The notes: a model not told the origin generated them from the sequence alone. DNA of 64,000 bases from Arachis hypogaea (GCF_003086295.3 NC_092038.1:100843837-100907836); one strand, 5' to 3'; shown: positions 33,745 through 45,489, counted from the first letter of the stretch. A program made the numbers and translations.

Positions 33745-34285
33745 TGGCGACGCGTACGCGTGCAGCATGCGTACGCGTGGGTCACGAATTTTTCATAATG
33801 ACACGTAAGCGTCAGGCACACGTCCGCGTGCCCTTGATTTTGTGAGATTTGCGTGAAGCCAATCGAGCGCCCGCACGACTCTCTGTTCGCATGGCTTAGG
33901 AGCCAAATTTTCATACGACGCGTTTGCGTCGTGCACACGCTCGCGTGGATGGCCATTTGTGCTACTGACGCGGGCGCGTCAATCACGCATCCGCGTGCCC
34001 AAATTTGTACTTTTAGCACACTTCCTACCCCAAGCTAGCACAACTCTCTGCCTAAACACTATTTTACGTCGATTTTACAGGTCACGCGTACGCGTCAATG
34101 ACGTGCACGCATGGATGGCGATAAGTGCAAACGACGCGCACGCGTGGGGTACGCGTACGCGTGGTCATGTTTGTGCGCCAAGCATGAGTCCAGCGCCATT
34201 CCTGCGCAACTCTCTGTCAATTATTATTTTTCACTCACACATGATTGACGCGTTCGCATCATGGACACTTGCGCGTCGTGTGCTC
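33745..34285. repeat. Internal palindromic array (CGCGTACGCG type) between integrase and hairpin
   Basis: Units such as GACGCGTACGCGTGCAGCATG, GACGCGTTTGCGTCGTGCAC, GACGCGGGCGCGTCAATCAC, GTCACGCGTACGCGTCAATG and GTACGCGTACGCGTGGTC, in blocks spaced by about 60-100 bp of ordinary sequence. It is the same motif as in this element's LTRs. Confidence 0.85.
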
Positions 34286-34468
34286 TTTCTCTCTTTTTTT
34301 TATTAGCTTGAGGTGTTTGGTTCTTGTGATAAAATAGCTGCATGATCAGAAGAACTCAATAATATACTAAGAAAACTACTACTACAAAAAATAGCTAAGG
34401 ATACGAATTTATCGGGTTGCTTCCCGACAAGCGCTTCTTTAACGTCACTAGCTTGACGGTCAGCTTTG

Positions 34469-36591
34469 CTAGTTCAGCAGATGAGTGGACCTCTGGCGAT
34501 CAATCTCGCCTCCAAAATAGTGCTTCAACCTCTGGCCATTCACTGTAAATTTTCTGTCAGAATTCTCTTCTTGTATTTCCACATGACCATATGGTAAAGC
34601 TCTGGTAACCACAAACGGTCCTGACCATCGGGATTTCAGCTTCCCGGGAAAGAATTTGAGCCTTGAATTATATAGAAGCACTCTTTGTCCTGGCTCAAAG
34701 ACTCTGATGGCAATCTTCTTGTCATGCAGTATCTTAGTTATTTCCTTATAGAGCTTGGCATTCTCATAGGCTGAATATCTAAATTCATCAAGCTCATTCA
34801 GCTGAAGCATTCGCTTGATTCCTGCAGCTTCTGAATCAAGGTTCAGTTATCTGATTGCCCAGTAAGCTTTATGCTCCAGCTCAACTGGCAAGTGACAGGC
34901 TTTGCCATAGACCAACTGATAAGGGGGCATGCCATTGAGAGTCTTGTACGCTGTCCGGTATGCCCAAAGAGCATCATCAAGCTTCCTAGACCAGTCCTTT
35001 CTTGAAGTACTGACGGTCTTCTTTAGAATCCTCTTAAGTTCCCTGTTGGAAACTTCAACCTGTCCACTTGTCTGAAGGTGATAGGGGGTCGCCACTTTAT
35101 GACGGACTCCATATCTCAGCAGAAGAGAGTCCAGTTGTTGGTTGTAGAAATGGCTTCCTCCATCACTAATGAGTGTCCTTGGGACACCAAACCAGCTAAA
35201 GATGTATCTCTGAAGAAAGCTCATTACCACTTTGGCATCATTGGTGGGCAAAGCTACAGCTTTCACCCACTTGGACACATAGTCAACTGCCACTAGAATA
35301 TAGTTGTTTGAATGTGAGGGTGGGAAAGGTCCCTTGAAATCAATACCCCACACATCAAACAACTCAACCTTAAGAATCCCCTGCTGTGGCATTTCATGGT
35401 TGGTAGGGAGATTCGTGGCTTTCTCACATCTGTCATAGTGCTTTACAAATGCTCTTGAGTCCCTGAAGAGAGTCAGTCAGTAAAACCCGCTCTGAAGGAC
35501 CTTTGTAGCTGTCCTTTCACCACCAAAGTGGCCTCCATACTCAGAACCATGACAATGCCAAAGGATCTGCTGTTTTTCTTCATCTGGGACACACCTCCGG
35601 ATGATCCCATCTGAACACCTTTTAAAAAGGTATGGTTCTTCCCAAATGTAATACTTTGCATCAGTGAGTAGCTTCTTCACCTGTTGCCTACTGTACTCCC
35701 TTGGGATGAAATTCATGGCCTTATAATTTGCAATGTCTGCAAACCATGATGCTTGCTGAATGAGGAACAATTGCTCATCTGAGAACATCTCAATCACAGC
35801 TGTGGGTGGTTGTACTCCTGCTTCAGGCTCAATTCTGGAGAGATGGTCAGCTACTTGATTCTCTGACCCTTTCCTGTCCTTTATCTCAATATCAAACTCC
35901 TGAAGGAGCAACACCCATCTGATTAATCTTGGTTTAGAATCTTGTTTGATTAGAAGGTACTTCAAAGCAGCATGATCAGTATAAATAATAACCTTAGAAC
36001 CAAGTAAATAGGACCTAAACTTATCAACAGCATACACAACAGCTAATAATTCCTTTTCTATAGTTGTGTAATTCTTTTGGGCATCATTTAACATACGACT
36101 GGCATAGTAAATGACATGTACAAGCTTACCATGCCTCTGTCCTAAAACAGCTCCTATAGCAAAATCATTAGCATCACACATTAATTCAAATGGTAGATCC
36201 CAGTCAGGGGGAGCTATAATGGGAGCAGAGGTAAGGTTTGCTTTCATAGTTTCAAAAGCATGCAAACAATCAGAGTCAAAGACAAAAAGAACATCAGCAA
36301 CCAAGAGGTTTCTTAGAGGTTTAGCAATTTTAGAAAAATCCTTTATAAATCTTCTATAAAATCCTGCATGACCTAAGAAACTCTTGATTGCCTTAACATT
36401 ATTAGGTGGTGGTAATTTTTCAATTACCTCCACTTTTGCTTTATCAACCTCAATTCCCTTACTTGAAATCCGGTGTCTAAGAACAATACCTTCTGTAACC
36501 ATAAATGACATTTTTCCCAATTTAAAACAAGGTTTGATTCTTGACACCGTTTCAAGACAAGAGATAAATGCTTAAGGCAGGATTCAAAAGA
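34469..36591 (-). pseudogene. pol, downstream part: end of RT, RNase H, integrase (Athila-like)
   Basis: Reading downstream of the nested solo LTR: the RT tail ([16 protein letters not shown]), then a 1-bp deletion near 36511 in the WEKCHF block. A long frame follows with the RNase H core ([54 protein letters not shown]) and the integrase [14 protein letters not shown] zinc region. A Trp codon is now TGA (35477-35479). The zinc CxxC has lost its first cysteine (YDRC). The catalytic core keeps [18 protein letters not shown] and the EVSNRELK glutamate. TAA at 34847-34849 interrupts before the C-terminal LFNSRLKFFPGKL-type (here LYNSRLKFFPGKLKSRWSGP) domain. Natural end at 34469. Confidence 0.92.
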
Positions 36592-36596
36592 ATTAC

Positions 36597-38069
36597 TGAA
36601 GATAGGAACTTTTGTGTGGTCTAGAATTCAGAATAAATTTCCGTTGCAAGTATAGCTTCTAAACCAACAAGAGTCCTTTCTTACAAACGTTTTGGTTGTC
36701 ACAAATAACAAACCCCTTTAAAATTGATAACCGAGTATTTAAACCTCTGGTCGTCTTCTTAAGGAATTGCAGGGAAGTATGATTTATTATTGGTTATGGA
36801 AAAGTATATTTTTGGGGTTTTGAAAAGGGTTGAACAGGTAATGTAAAATAACAAGTCGTTAAAATAATAACTAATAAAGCTTTTGGCAAGGTATGAGAAC
36901 TGGAAGTCCTATCCCGGTTATCCTTATCAATTGTGATGAGAATTGGATTTTTCTCCCACTAAGTCAACTTCTAACTATGAAGGTAAGTCAAGTGGATGAA
37001 TTAATTTTGATTCCTCAGGTCCTAGTCTTTCCTTGGGAAAGGCTAGAGTTATTGGAACTCGAATTAATTCTTGAAGAATTTCAATTTTTAGTCAACAATG
37101 AGTTTGATAACTCAAAAGTTACCAATTAATCAACCAAAGCCAAAAGGGAAGAAAATCTACTCGAATGAAAATAAATTGGATAAAGCTAAAGCATCCATAA
37201 CATATAAGTCTGAAATACCTCAATTTATATTAAATAAAGAAAATCCTAACATGAATGGCTCATAAGCCAAATAGGCAACATATGTAATACAAGCATTAAA
37301 TTATCTGAGAGTAAAAGAGAAAATAAATAAGAAAGGAACATTGAACCTGATATGAAGATGAAATAATCCTGAAGTGAAAAGAAATCCTAATCCTAAAACC
37401 TAAGAGAGAGGAGAGAATCTCTCTCTCTAAAAACTACATCTAAAACCTAAAATTGAATTATGAAAGCCTCCCTTGAGTCTCTGCGTGTTCCCTGACTTTA
37501 ATCTGTGTTTATGGGCCGAAAACTGGGTTGAAATGCGGCCCAGAATCTCTGCCAGTGATTTTTGTAATTCTGCAGATCGCGCACGTCACGCATTCGCGTC
37601 GTCCACGCGATCGCGTCACTTAGCGTCTTTCGTACCACGCGTGCGCGTCGTCCATGCATTCGCGTCGTTTGTGCAGCTTCCAATCCACGCATTCGCATCA
37701 AGCATGCGAACACGTCACTCTGATTTCTTCCATTTCGTGCGGTTGCATGAGCCATGCAACCGCGTGACTTCTCGCTGGTCATCTCCTCAATTCCTTGTGT
37801 TCCTTTCATTTTTGCACGCTTCTTCTTTATTCTCTAAGCCATTCCTGCCTTAAGAAGCCTGAAACACTTAACACACAGATCAAGGCATCGAATGGTAATA
37901 AGAGAGGATTAAGATTAGCTAAATTAAGACCAAAGAAGCATGTTTTCAATCATAGAACTAAACTAGGAAGGAATTGTAAAATCATGCAAATCATATGAAT
38001 AAGTGGGTGAAAAGCTTGATAAAACCACTTAATTAAATACAATATAAACCATAAAATATTGGTTTATCA
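36597..38069 (-). mobile_element. Solo LTR inserted in the reverse transcriptase
   Basis: Plus-strand ends TGAAGATAGGAACTTTTG and GGTTTATCA; in the other orientation it begins TGATAAACCAATATTTTATG, a start common in plant Ty3 LTRs. The flanks are ATTAC (36592-36596) and ATTAT (38070-38074), one mismatch. Comparison with the uninterrupted RT at 62443-62600 shows that the insertion splits the frame right after the FMDDFSVF catalytic block. It holds its own palindromic cluster (37570-37775). Strand is inferred from the start motif. Confidence 0.88.
37570..37775. repeat. Palindromic CACGCGATCGCGTC-type cluster in the nested solo LTR
   Basis: Units include GTCACGCATTCGCGTCGTC, CACGCGATCGCGTCAC, CACGCGTGCGCGTCGTC, CATGCATTCGCGTCG and CATGCGAACACGTCAC. 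It is related in style but not identical to the array of the host element. Confidence 0.8.
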
Positions 38070-38074
38070 ATTAT

Positions 38075-39482
38075 CAAAAACAGAAAAGTCATCCATAAAT
38101 ACCTCAATAAACTTTTCAACCATATCAGAAAAAATTGAAAGCATACACCTCTAAAAAGTTGCTGGAGCATTGCAAAGTCCAAAAGGCATTCTTCTGTAGG
38201 CAAATACTCCAAAGGGGCATGTGAATGCTGTCTTCTCCTGATCTTGAGGGTCCACTGCAATTTGATTATATCCAGAATATCCATCTAGAAAACAATAAAA
38301 TGCATGACCAGCTAACCTCTCAAGCATCTGATCAATGAAAGGCAGGGAGAAATGATCATTCCTTGTAGCAGTGTTGAGCCTCCTGTAGTCTATATACATT
38401 CTCCATCCCGTGACGGTTCTTGTGGGAATAAGCTCATTCTTTTCATTTTTGATCACTGTCATCCCTCCTTTCTTGGGAACTACCTGCACAGGACTTACCC
38501 AAGGACTGTCAGAAATAGGATAAATAATTCCTGCTTCCCATAGTTTCATTACCTCTTTTTGGACCACCTCTTTCATGATTGGATTGAGCCTCCTTTGTGG
38601 TTGCACAATTGGTTTAGAATCATCTTCAAGGAGGATCTTGTGCATACACTTGGTTGGACTAATCCTCTTCAAGTCACTAATGGTCCACCCAAAAGCTGTT
38701 TTATGACTCTTGAGCACTGAAATAAGTGCCTCTTCCTCTTCAGGCTTCAGGGAAGAGCTAATAATAACTGGATATGAGTCATTCTCACCCAAGAACACAT
38801 ATTTCAGAGAAGGGGGTAAGGATTTGAGCTCAAGCTTGGGGGCTTCCTCCTCTGCTTTAGGCGTGTGAACCATAGCCTTCTGGGGTGGTGAATTATCAAT
38901 TTTAACTAATTCATACTCAGAGATAGGATCCAGAATGTCATCAAGCACCTCAGCCTTCAGTACCTCTTGAACAAGTGGTTCAATAACATCTACTTTCATA
39001 CACCCTTCAGAGTTATTAGGGTGCTTGAGAGCTTCAAAAACATGAAGGACCACCTGTTCTTCATTGACCCTCAGGGTCAATTCACCATTTTGTACATCAA
39101 TCAGAGCTCTACCTGTAGCTAAAAAGTGTCTACCAAGTATAATAGAGGATTTCACCTCCTCTTCCATGTCTAATATAACAAAATCAACAGGAAAGATGAA
39201 TGGCCCTACTTTAACAAGTAAATCCTCAACAACACCCACAGGTAATTTAATAGAAAGATAAGCAAGTTGAAGAGAAATACGAGTGGGTTTTACCTCCTCA
39301 ATTTGAAGCTTTTTCATTACTAAAAGTGGCATTAGATTGATGCTAGCTCCAAGGTCACATAAAGCTCTCTGAATAGTGACATTTCCAATGGTGCAAGGAA
39401 TGACAAAGCTCCCTGGGTCTGGCATCTTCTCAGGAAGGTTGTGTTGGATAATGGCACTGCATTCCTTGGTTAACACCACTGT
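38075..39482 (-). pseudogene. pol, upstream part: protease and reverse transcriptase N-terminal part
   Basis: The aspartic protease region has ALCDLGASINLMPLLVMKKL (active-site DLGAS in place of DSG/DTG, usual in this lineage). The reverse transcriptase follows with EAGIIYPISDSPWVSPVQVV, GWRMYIDYRRLNTATR, YCFLDGYSGYNQIAVDP and FGLCNAPATF. A Gln codon is now TAG at 38151-38153. The frame then reads the FMDDFSVF catalytic motif and stops at the solo LTR at 38074. The upstream end is set by a TAA at 39483-39485 in the same frame as gag. Confidence 0.93.
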
Positions 39483-41288
39483 TTATTGTTCCTTCCAGTT
39501 CCTCTTGTGGGTCAATAATTCTTTCATAAATTTAGCATAGAGAGGCATTTGCTCTAGAGCCTCTGCAAAGGGAATGTTAATTTGTAGCTTCTTGAAGACA
39601 TTTAAAAATTTAGAGAACTGCTTTTCTTTGGAAGCCTTCTGAAGCCTGTGAGGATATGGTATTTTTGGCTTGTATTCAGGAGCCTTTGGCAATGTAGGAT
39701 ACATGTCTAGAGAGTCAGGGAACGGGTTGTCTGCACGCTTAGGAGGGACGTGCTCCACTTCTTCCTTTTTCTCTTCTGGAGCTATTTTTTCAACTAGCTC
39801 TTCATTGGTCCTTGTCTCAGAACCAGCTGTCTTACCACTTCTCAGTTGAATAACCTTGCAGTCTTCTCTTGGGTTCACCACTGTATCACTTGGAAATGTA
39901 CTTGCAGACCTCTCAGGTATTTGCTTGCTTAGCTTGTCCATTTGCACTTCCAAGTTTCTAATGGAGGCTCTGGTTTCCTGCATAAAACTCCTCATCATCT
40001 CCCAATTAGAATCTTCATTGGATTTAGAGTTAGCCTGCTGAGACTGAGATTGGCGGTTATTGTAACTATTCTGTTGGAAACCGCCCTGAGAGTTATTGTT
40101 GAAATTTTGAGGTCTCTGGGGTTGGTCCCCCCACCCAAAATTAGGGTAATTTTTCCATCCTTAATTGTATGTCTGAGAATAGGGGTCATTATTGGGATTT
40201 CTAGAACCACTCCCCATGTAATTGACATGTTCAGAAGAGGATTGAGCATAATCATAGGTGTCATTCTGCACAAAATATCCTGCCATGTCATAAGAGATCT
40301 CTTGAGGTGGATTTTGGGTGTTAATAGCTAAGACTTGCATGCCACCCATGTGTTGAGTAAGTAGATTTATTTGCTGAGACATAAGCTTGTTCTGAGCAAG
40401 AATAGCATTAAGAGCTTCCACTTCCATGACAACCTTCTTCTGAGGAGCCTTAGAGTTCATAGGATTCCTGTTAGATGAGTAGAAATATTGGTTGCTAGCA
40501 ACCAATTCAATAAGCTCAATAGTCTCCTCCGGTGTCTTCTTCTTGTGCAATGAACCTCCTGCAGAATTATCTAGGCACATCTTGGACATTTCACCCAAGC
40601 CTTCATAAAAAATGTCTAGTTGAGTCCATTTGGAGAACATGTCCGGAGAGCATTGCCTAGTCAGTAGCTTGTATCTCTCCCAAGCTTCATACAAAGTCTC
40701 ACCATCCTTCTGCCTGAAAGTCTAAACCTCCATCCTAAGCTTAGTCAGCTTCTTTGGTGGGAAAAATTTTGTGAGAAACTCAGTAACCACCTTGTTCCAA
40801 GTATCCATACTTTCCTTGGGCTGGGAATCTAGCCATAGTTTTGCTCCATCCATCAGTGCAAACGGAAAGAGCATGAGTTTGTACACATCTGGGTTTACTC
40901 CATTTGTCTTCACAGTATCACAAATTTGCAGAAAACTAGAAATAAACTGATTTGGGTCTTCGTGGGGAAGATCATGATACTGGCAGTTTTGTTGCACCAG
41001 AGTGACCAGTTGAGGCTTCAACTCAAAGTTGTTCGCAGTAATAGGGGGCACCATGATGCTTTTTCCATAGAGATCTGCAGTAGAAAAAGAGTAAGAGCCA
41101 AGCACTCTCCTCTGTTGCTCATTTCCATTCGGGTTTGTCCCATTGGCATTATCAGTATTATTTGGATCCATAGTGGATTCTGTAGCCTTGTAAAGCCTTG
41201 CTTGTTGTAAACGCCGCCTGAAAGACCTTTCAAGTTCGGGATCAAAGTCTAAGAGATATTCTTTGTCTCTGTTCCTGCACATAAACAA
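39483..41288 (-). pseudogene. gag of the Athila-like element, with in-frame nonsense codons
   Basis: One frame from 41288 (first ATG MFMCRNRDKEYLLDFDPELE) contains a retrotransposon gag domain: FELKPQLVTLVQQNCQYHDL, FISSFLQICDTVKTNGV, LFPFALMDGAKLWLDSQP and FLTKFFPPKKLTKLR. It is interrupted by TAG at 40722-40724 and TAA at 40161-40163 and closed by TAA at 39483-39485. All are in the same frame as each other and as the protease, so gag and pol were a single reading frame. After the first stop it continues TLYEAWERYKLLTRQCS; near the C-terminal end it has EMMRSFMQETRASIRNLE. No CCHC zinc knuckle was seen. Confidence 0.92.
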
Positions 41289-41562
41289 CCAGAAAACAAG
41301 AAAGAATGGGAATCTCTACGTCAGAGTGCATAGAATTCCCAGTGAGGTAACCTGTGTAAAGAAATGAAAAAATACTAAATAAAATAAATAAAAAAATAAA
41401 TTAAAATAACTAATTAACACCAAACTTAATTTCAGAAACTAAGAAAAATATTAGTGCTATTTAGTTATTTAAATTTTTTTAAAAAATAGCTTTTTAATAA
41501 AATAAAAAATAAAACGCATAATCTAAGCAATCAAACAACTAATAGTTGTTAATCACAATCAA

Positions 41563-41579
41563 TCCCAGCAATAGCGCCA
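41563..41579 (-). promoter_or_regulatory. Primer binding site, tRNA-Asp-like
   Basis: On the minus strand TGGCGCTATTGCTGGGA, seven bases after the 5' LTR. Athila-group elements use TGGCGCCGTTGCCGGGGA, complementary to the 3' end of plant tRNA-Asp; this copy differs at a few positions. Confidence 0.75.
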
Positions 41580-41585
41580 AAAACT

Positions 41586-42995
41586 TGATGCGGTATTTAT
41601 AACACACACTACTAACCGACAAGTGCACCGGGTCGTACCAAGTAATACCTTACGTGAGTAAGGGTCAATCCCATGAGGATTGATGGATCAAGCAACAATA
41701 GCGTTTGATAGGATTAGTTAGGCAAGCAGAAAATGGTTTTGAGATATCCTAAGAGCATTAAACAGTACTTTAAAAATTTCAGAAAGTAAGCAGCAATAAG
41801 TTGGGAATAAAATATTTGAGAAAGTAGTTAAGGTTTTAGAGTTATCTAATTTTTGGATTAACTTTTATTACTAATTAATTTAATCATGCAAGATTTAATT
41901 TCATGGCAAACTATATGTGACTAGACCCTAATTCCTTAGACCTTCCTAGTCTTCTCTAAAATTCATTGATTGCCAATTCCTTGGTCAATTAATTCCAATT
42001 AGAGGGTGATGATCAATTTCTAGTTTATATGCCAAAAGAATCCTAATTATCCACAAATAACGGGATTATATTTCACGTATCCCGTTAAATATAAACAATT
42101 AGAAATTCAGTATAATATGTTTTCAAGCTGTTGTTTCAAGTAAAGAGCTTTTCCAAGTTTTACAAGAATTCAATTAGAACATGGGTCATACTTCCGTTCC
42201 ACCCATATTCATAAAATAAAAAACGAAAACACTCATTGAAATTTAAATCAAGACATGAATTAAATTAAAAAGATCAAACGAATCAATCCATGAAAATAGA
42301 CAGAGCTCCTAACCTTAACAATGGAGGATTAGTTGCTCATAGTTCAGAGAAGAAAAATAAGGGTTCTGGTAACAATTTGTACCGTGTCTAAATGTACAGA
42401 GTTCCTATTTATAACTAATCCTAATAAATTTAAAATCTAATTATCTAAAACTAAAAAAATATTTTCTCCTAAAAGATAGGATTTGAATTTAAATTTGAAT
42501 TAATTAACAAGTCTTCAGCTGATGGGTGGGGACCACTTGCTTTGTCCATTCTGCAGCTTCTAATTTGTGTTTTCTGGGTTGAAAACTGAGTCAAAACGCG
42601 GCCCAAAATCTACGCCAACGATTTCTGTAAATTCTGCAGATCGCGCACGTCACTCGTACGCGTCAATCACGCGTACGCGTCGTTGGTCATCTTCGCGAGT
42701 CACGCGGACGCATCGCTGAGCAAGTCTTCAATTCACGCGTACGCGTCGCCATGGATACTTCCAGATCACGCGCACGCGTCAGGCACGCGTGCGCGTCGAT
42801 ACTCGCAGCCATCTTCTTTGATTCTTGTGCTGTAGAAAGTCCGCCAAATTCCGCCGAATGCTACCTAAAATAAATAAAATTGCCCAAAACTCAAAATAGC
42901 ATCCATAGTGGCTAAAATATAATTAATTCTTAATTAAACTCAGCAATTTAAGTGCAAATTCACTAGGAAAAGATATACAAGATGCTCACGCATCA
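41586..42995 (-). repeat. 5' LTR of the Athila-like element (1410 bp)
   Basis: Plus-strand ends TGATGCGGTATTTATAAC and GCTCACGCATCA. It carries the hairpin CCTTAC-GTGA-GTAAGG at 41648-41663, at the same 62-bp offset as in the 3' LTR, and a CGCGTACGCG array at 42640-42805. Relative to the 3' LTR it lacks one GGTCACGCGGACGCG unit. Confidence 0.95.
42640..42805. repeat. ACGCGTACGCGT palindromic array in the 5' LTR
   Basis: About seven units (e.g. CACGCGTACGCGTCG near 42668, CACGCGCACGCGTCAGGC near 42768). The number and order of units differ from the 3' LTR array. Confidence 0.92.
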
Positions 42996-43000
42996 GTTAT

Positions 43001-44560
43001 TTCTATTTGTCAATATATATTTGTTATCTCTAGTTTCCAATCTATATCTTTTAAATCTATTTTCCAATTAATATCTGTTACCTCTAGTCTCTGATCTATA
43101 TCTGATATCTCTATTTTCCGATCCATATCTATCATCTGTATTTGCCAATCTATATCTGTTATCGCTATTTGCCAGTTTATATCTGTTATCTCTATTTGCC
43201 AATTTATATCTGTTATCCCTATTTGTCGATCTATATCTGTTATCTCTAGTTGCAAATTTATATCTCTTATCTCTATCTATTATCTCTATTTACAAATTTA
43301 TATCTGATATCTCTATTTTCTGATCTATATCTGTCATCTTTATTTTTCGATTTATATTAGTTATCTCTATTTGCCGATCTATGTCTGTTATATCTATTTT
43401 CCGATCCATATCTATCATCTCTAATGCCAATCTATATCTATTATCTCTATTTGCCAATTTATATCAGTTATCCCTATTTGCCGATTTATATATGTTGTCT
43501 CTATTTGCCAATTTATATCTGTTATCTCTATTTGCCAATCTATATCTGTTATATCTATTTTATATCTATTATCTCTATTTGCCGATCTATATCTGTTATA
43601 TCTATTTTCTGATTTATATCTATTGTCTCTATTTTCTAATTTATATCTGTTGTCTCTATTTTCCAATTTATATATGTTATCTCTATTTGTCGATATATAT
43701 CTATTATCTCTATTTTCCAATCTATATCTGTTATCTCTATTTGCCAATTTATATCTGTTATCCTTATTTGCCAATTTATATATGTTATCTCTATTTGCCG
43801 ATCTATATCTGTTATATCTATTTTCCGATCCATATATATCATCTCTATTTGCCGATCTATATCTGTTATCTCTATTTGCCAATTTATATCTGTTATCTCT
43901 ATTTGTCGACCTATATCTGTTATATCTATTTTTCGATCCATATCTGTTATCTCTATTTTCTGATTTATATCTGTTATCTCTATTTTCTAATTTATATCTA
44001 TTATATCTATTTTCCGATCTATATTTGTTATATCTATTTTCTGATCTATATCTATAATCTCTTTTTGCCGATCTATATCTGTTATCTCTATTTGTCGATC
44101 TATATCTGTTATATCTATTTTTCGATCCATACATATCATCTCTATTTTCCAATCTATATCTGTTATCTGTATTTGCCAATTTATATCTGTTATCTCTATT
44201 TTCTGCTTTATATCTGTTATCTCTATTTTTCAATCTTTATCTATTATATCTATTTTTCGATCTATCTCTGTTATAACTATTTTTCGATCTATATATGTTA
44301 TCTCTATTTGGATTTATAATTGTTATCTTTATTTGCCGATCTATATCTGTTATCACTATTTTCTGATTTATATCTATTATCTCTATTTTTTGATCTATAT
44401 CTGTTATCTCTATTTGCCGACTTATATCTATTTTTCTATTTTCAAAATCTATTTCTATTATCTCTGTTTTCATATTTATATAAATCATTATCCGAGCTAT
44501 ATCAATCATTGTCAGATCTATATCAACTATCATCAGATATATATCAACTATCTTTCGAAC
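43001..44560. repeat. 27-bp minisatellite, second copy, right fragment
   Basis: Continues the array cut by the Ty3 insertion (about 57 units here). Its right edge (TTCGAACTATGACTATCAAC) matches the right edge of the first array. Long frames on both strands (312 codons at 43381-44319 plus, 270 at 43421-44233 minus) are repeat by-products. Confidence 0.95.
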
Positions 44561-45060
44561 TATGACTATCAACAGTCAACAAATTCAATCACATATCATA
44601 CAAGTACAAACACTTATCCATTCGTGATAATTCTTCAATTCAAAGTCGCATCGTTTACACATGTGCAATCAAACTCAATCTTCAATCAAATCACCAAACA
44701 AAGGTGAACCAATGCAGTATTCTCGTCCAACCAATTCTTTTTTATCAAAATCGTCTCAGCAACTATTCAAATTAACTATTTAGTTCCATGAAAAACCCTT
44801 ATCGTTGCATCTATTAAATCAACGGTAAATTATATTGAAAAAACCAAAGGCACAATTAATGACAAATACTACTACACTTTTCAATACACGTTAACTTCAA
44901 ATAACGTTTGAAATTCAAAAGATTTTATTCCTTATTTTAATAAAGCATCTTGAATTGGGGGCTCCAAGGCTAACTCAATGGCCGAGTTATTGCTCATCAA
45001 AAGCTCAACTTGTTTCATTAAAATACATTCCCAGGCCAAGCTTGGGGGCTATAATATACC
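44561..45060. other. Interior of the second copy with polypurine-like tract
   Basis: Non-coding, collinear with 24481-24616 plus 29930-30309. It ends AGCTTGGGGGCTATAATATACC directly before LTR3. Confidence 0.75.
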
Positions 45061-45477
45061 TGTTACAAATCCGAAACCATAACTCGGCATTATGCATCAT
45101 AACTTGGCAGCATGCGTTACAACCAGACTCAACGGACTACATTCTGAAATAAAAACATCTGACCAGACATTATCACCTACTAAAATCTAATAACTGCTAT
45201 TTAATTCAGATGATTAACAGAAGCATAATCGACCTATTCTACCTCGCCTATAAAGGTATGATATCTTATCCTCAAAACATACTGAATTCACGGTACTAAC
45301 TTAAGTATCGGAGTGCCTTTTGCAGGTATACTCCCCCTTTGTTCATACTCTCCGTGACGTGATATCTCTCTGGACGAAGAGCTCGGATCTTCCTAGCTTT
45401 TAGCTCGGCGTTGAAGGCAACAGCTCGGCGTCGACGTCCAAAAACCAAGTTACGTCCAGGTTACTCACACAAGAACA
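45061..45477 (+). repeat. LTR3 of the minisatellite-bearing element
   Basis: TGTTACAAATCCGAAACC to CACACAAGAACA, 417 bp. The following sequence (ATAACGATGC) is not the primer-site interior, so this is the outer end of the tandem. Confidence 0.88.
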
Positions 45478-45489
45478 ATAACGATGCTT

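Larger units (their letters stand above)
30983..42995 (-). mobile_element. Athila-like Ty3 LTR retrotransposon, 12 kb, defective
   Basis: Both LTRs are present, with a perfect target duplication GTTAT (30978-30982, 42996-43000) inside the 27-bp minisatellite. Order on the minus strand: LTR, primer site, gag, protease, reverse transcriptase, RNase H, integrase, palindromic array, hairpin, 3' untranslated region, hairpin, LTR. The reverse transcriptase is split by a 1.47-kb solo LTR. No third ORF is present, although the sequences that flank it in the related element (55620 on) are. Several nonsense codons and one frameshift make it non-autonomous. Confidence 0.93.
21693..45477 (+). mobile_element. 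Compound non-autonomous LTR element: LTR-interior-LTR-interior-LTR with minisatellite interiors
   Basis: Three LTR copies of about 417 bp lie at 21693-22109, 30310-30727 and 45061-45477, all in the same orientation, with two interiors between them. Each interior begins with a primer-binding-like ATTGGC(G/A)CC(C/T)ACCGTGGGG, carries a 27-bp minisatellite array, then about 500 bp of non-coding sequence, and ends with a GGGGGCTAT(G/A)ATAT purine tract before the next LTR. No gag or pol is present, so mobilisation would need proteins from another element. The 5-bp flanks (ATAGT left, ATAAC right) do not match, as expected for a recombinant tandem. Younger insertions occupy 24617-29929 and 30983-42995. 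Confidence 0.8.

Noticed and set aside
33696..34306. Several 60-115 codon frames on both strands
   Set aside because: They fall on the CGCGTACGCG array of a retroelement and read only as repeats.
43010..44707. Long open frames over the second minisatellite
   Set aside because: Same reason as for the first array; they do not extend into unique sequence in a gene-like way.
21693..45477. A single insertion with matching target duplication for the three-LTR element
   Set aside because: The flanks ATAGT and ATAAC differ at two of five bases, so a single simple insertion is not supported.
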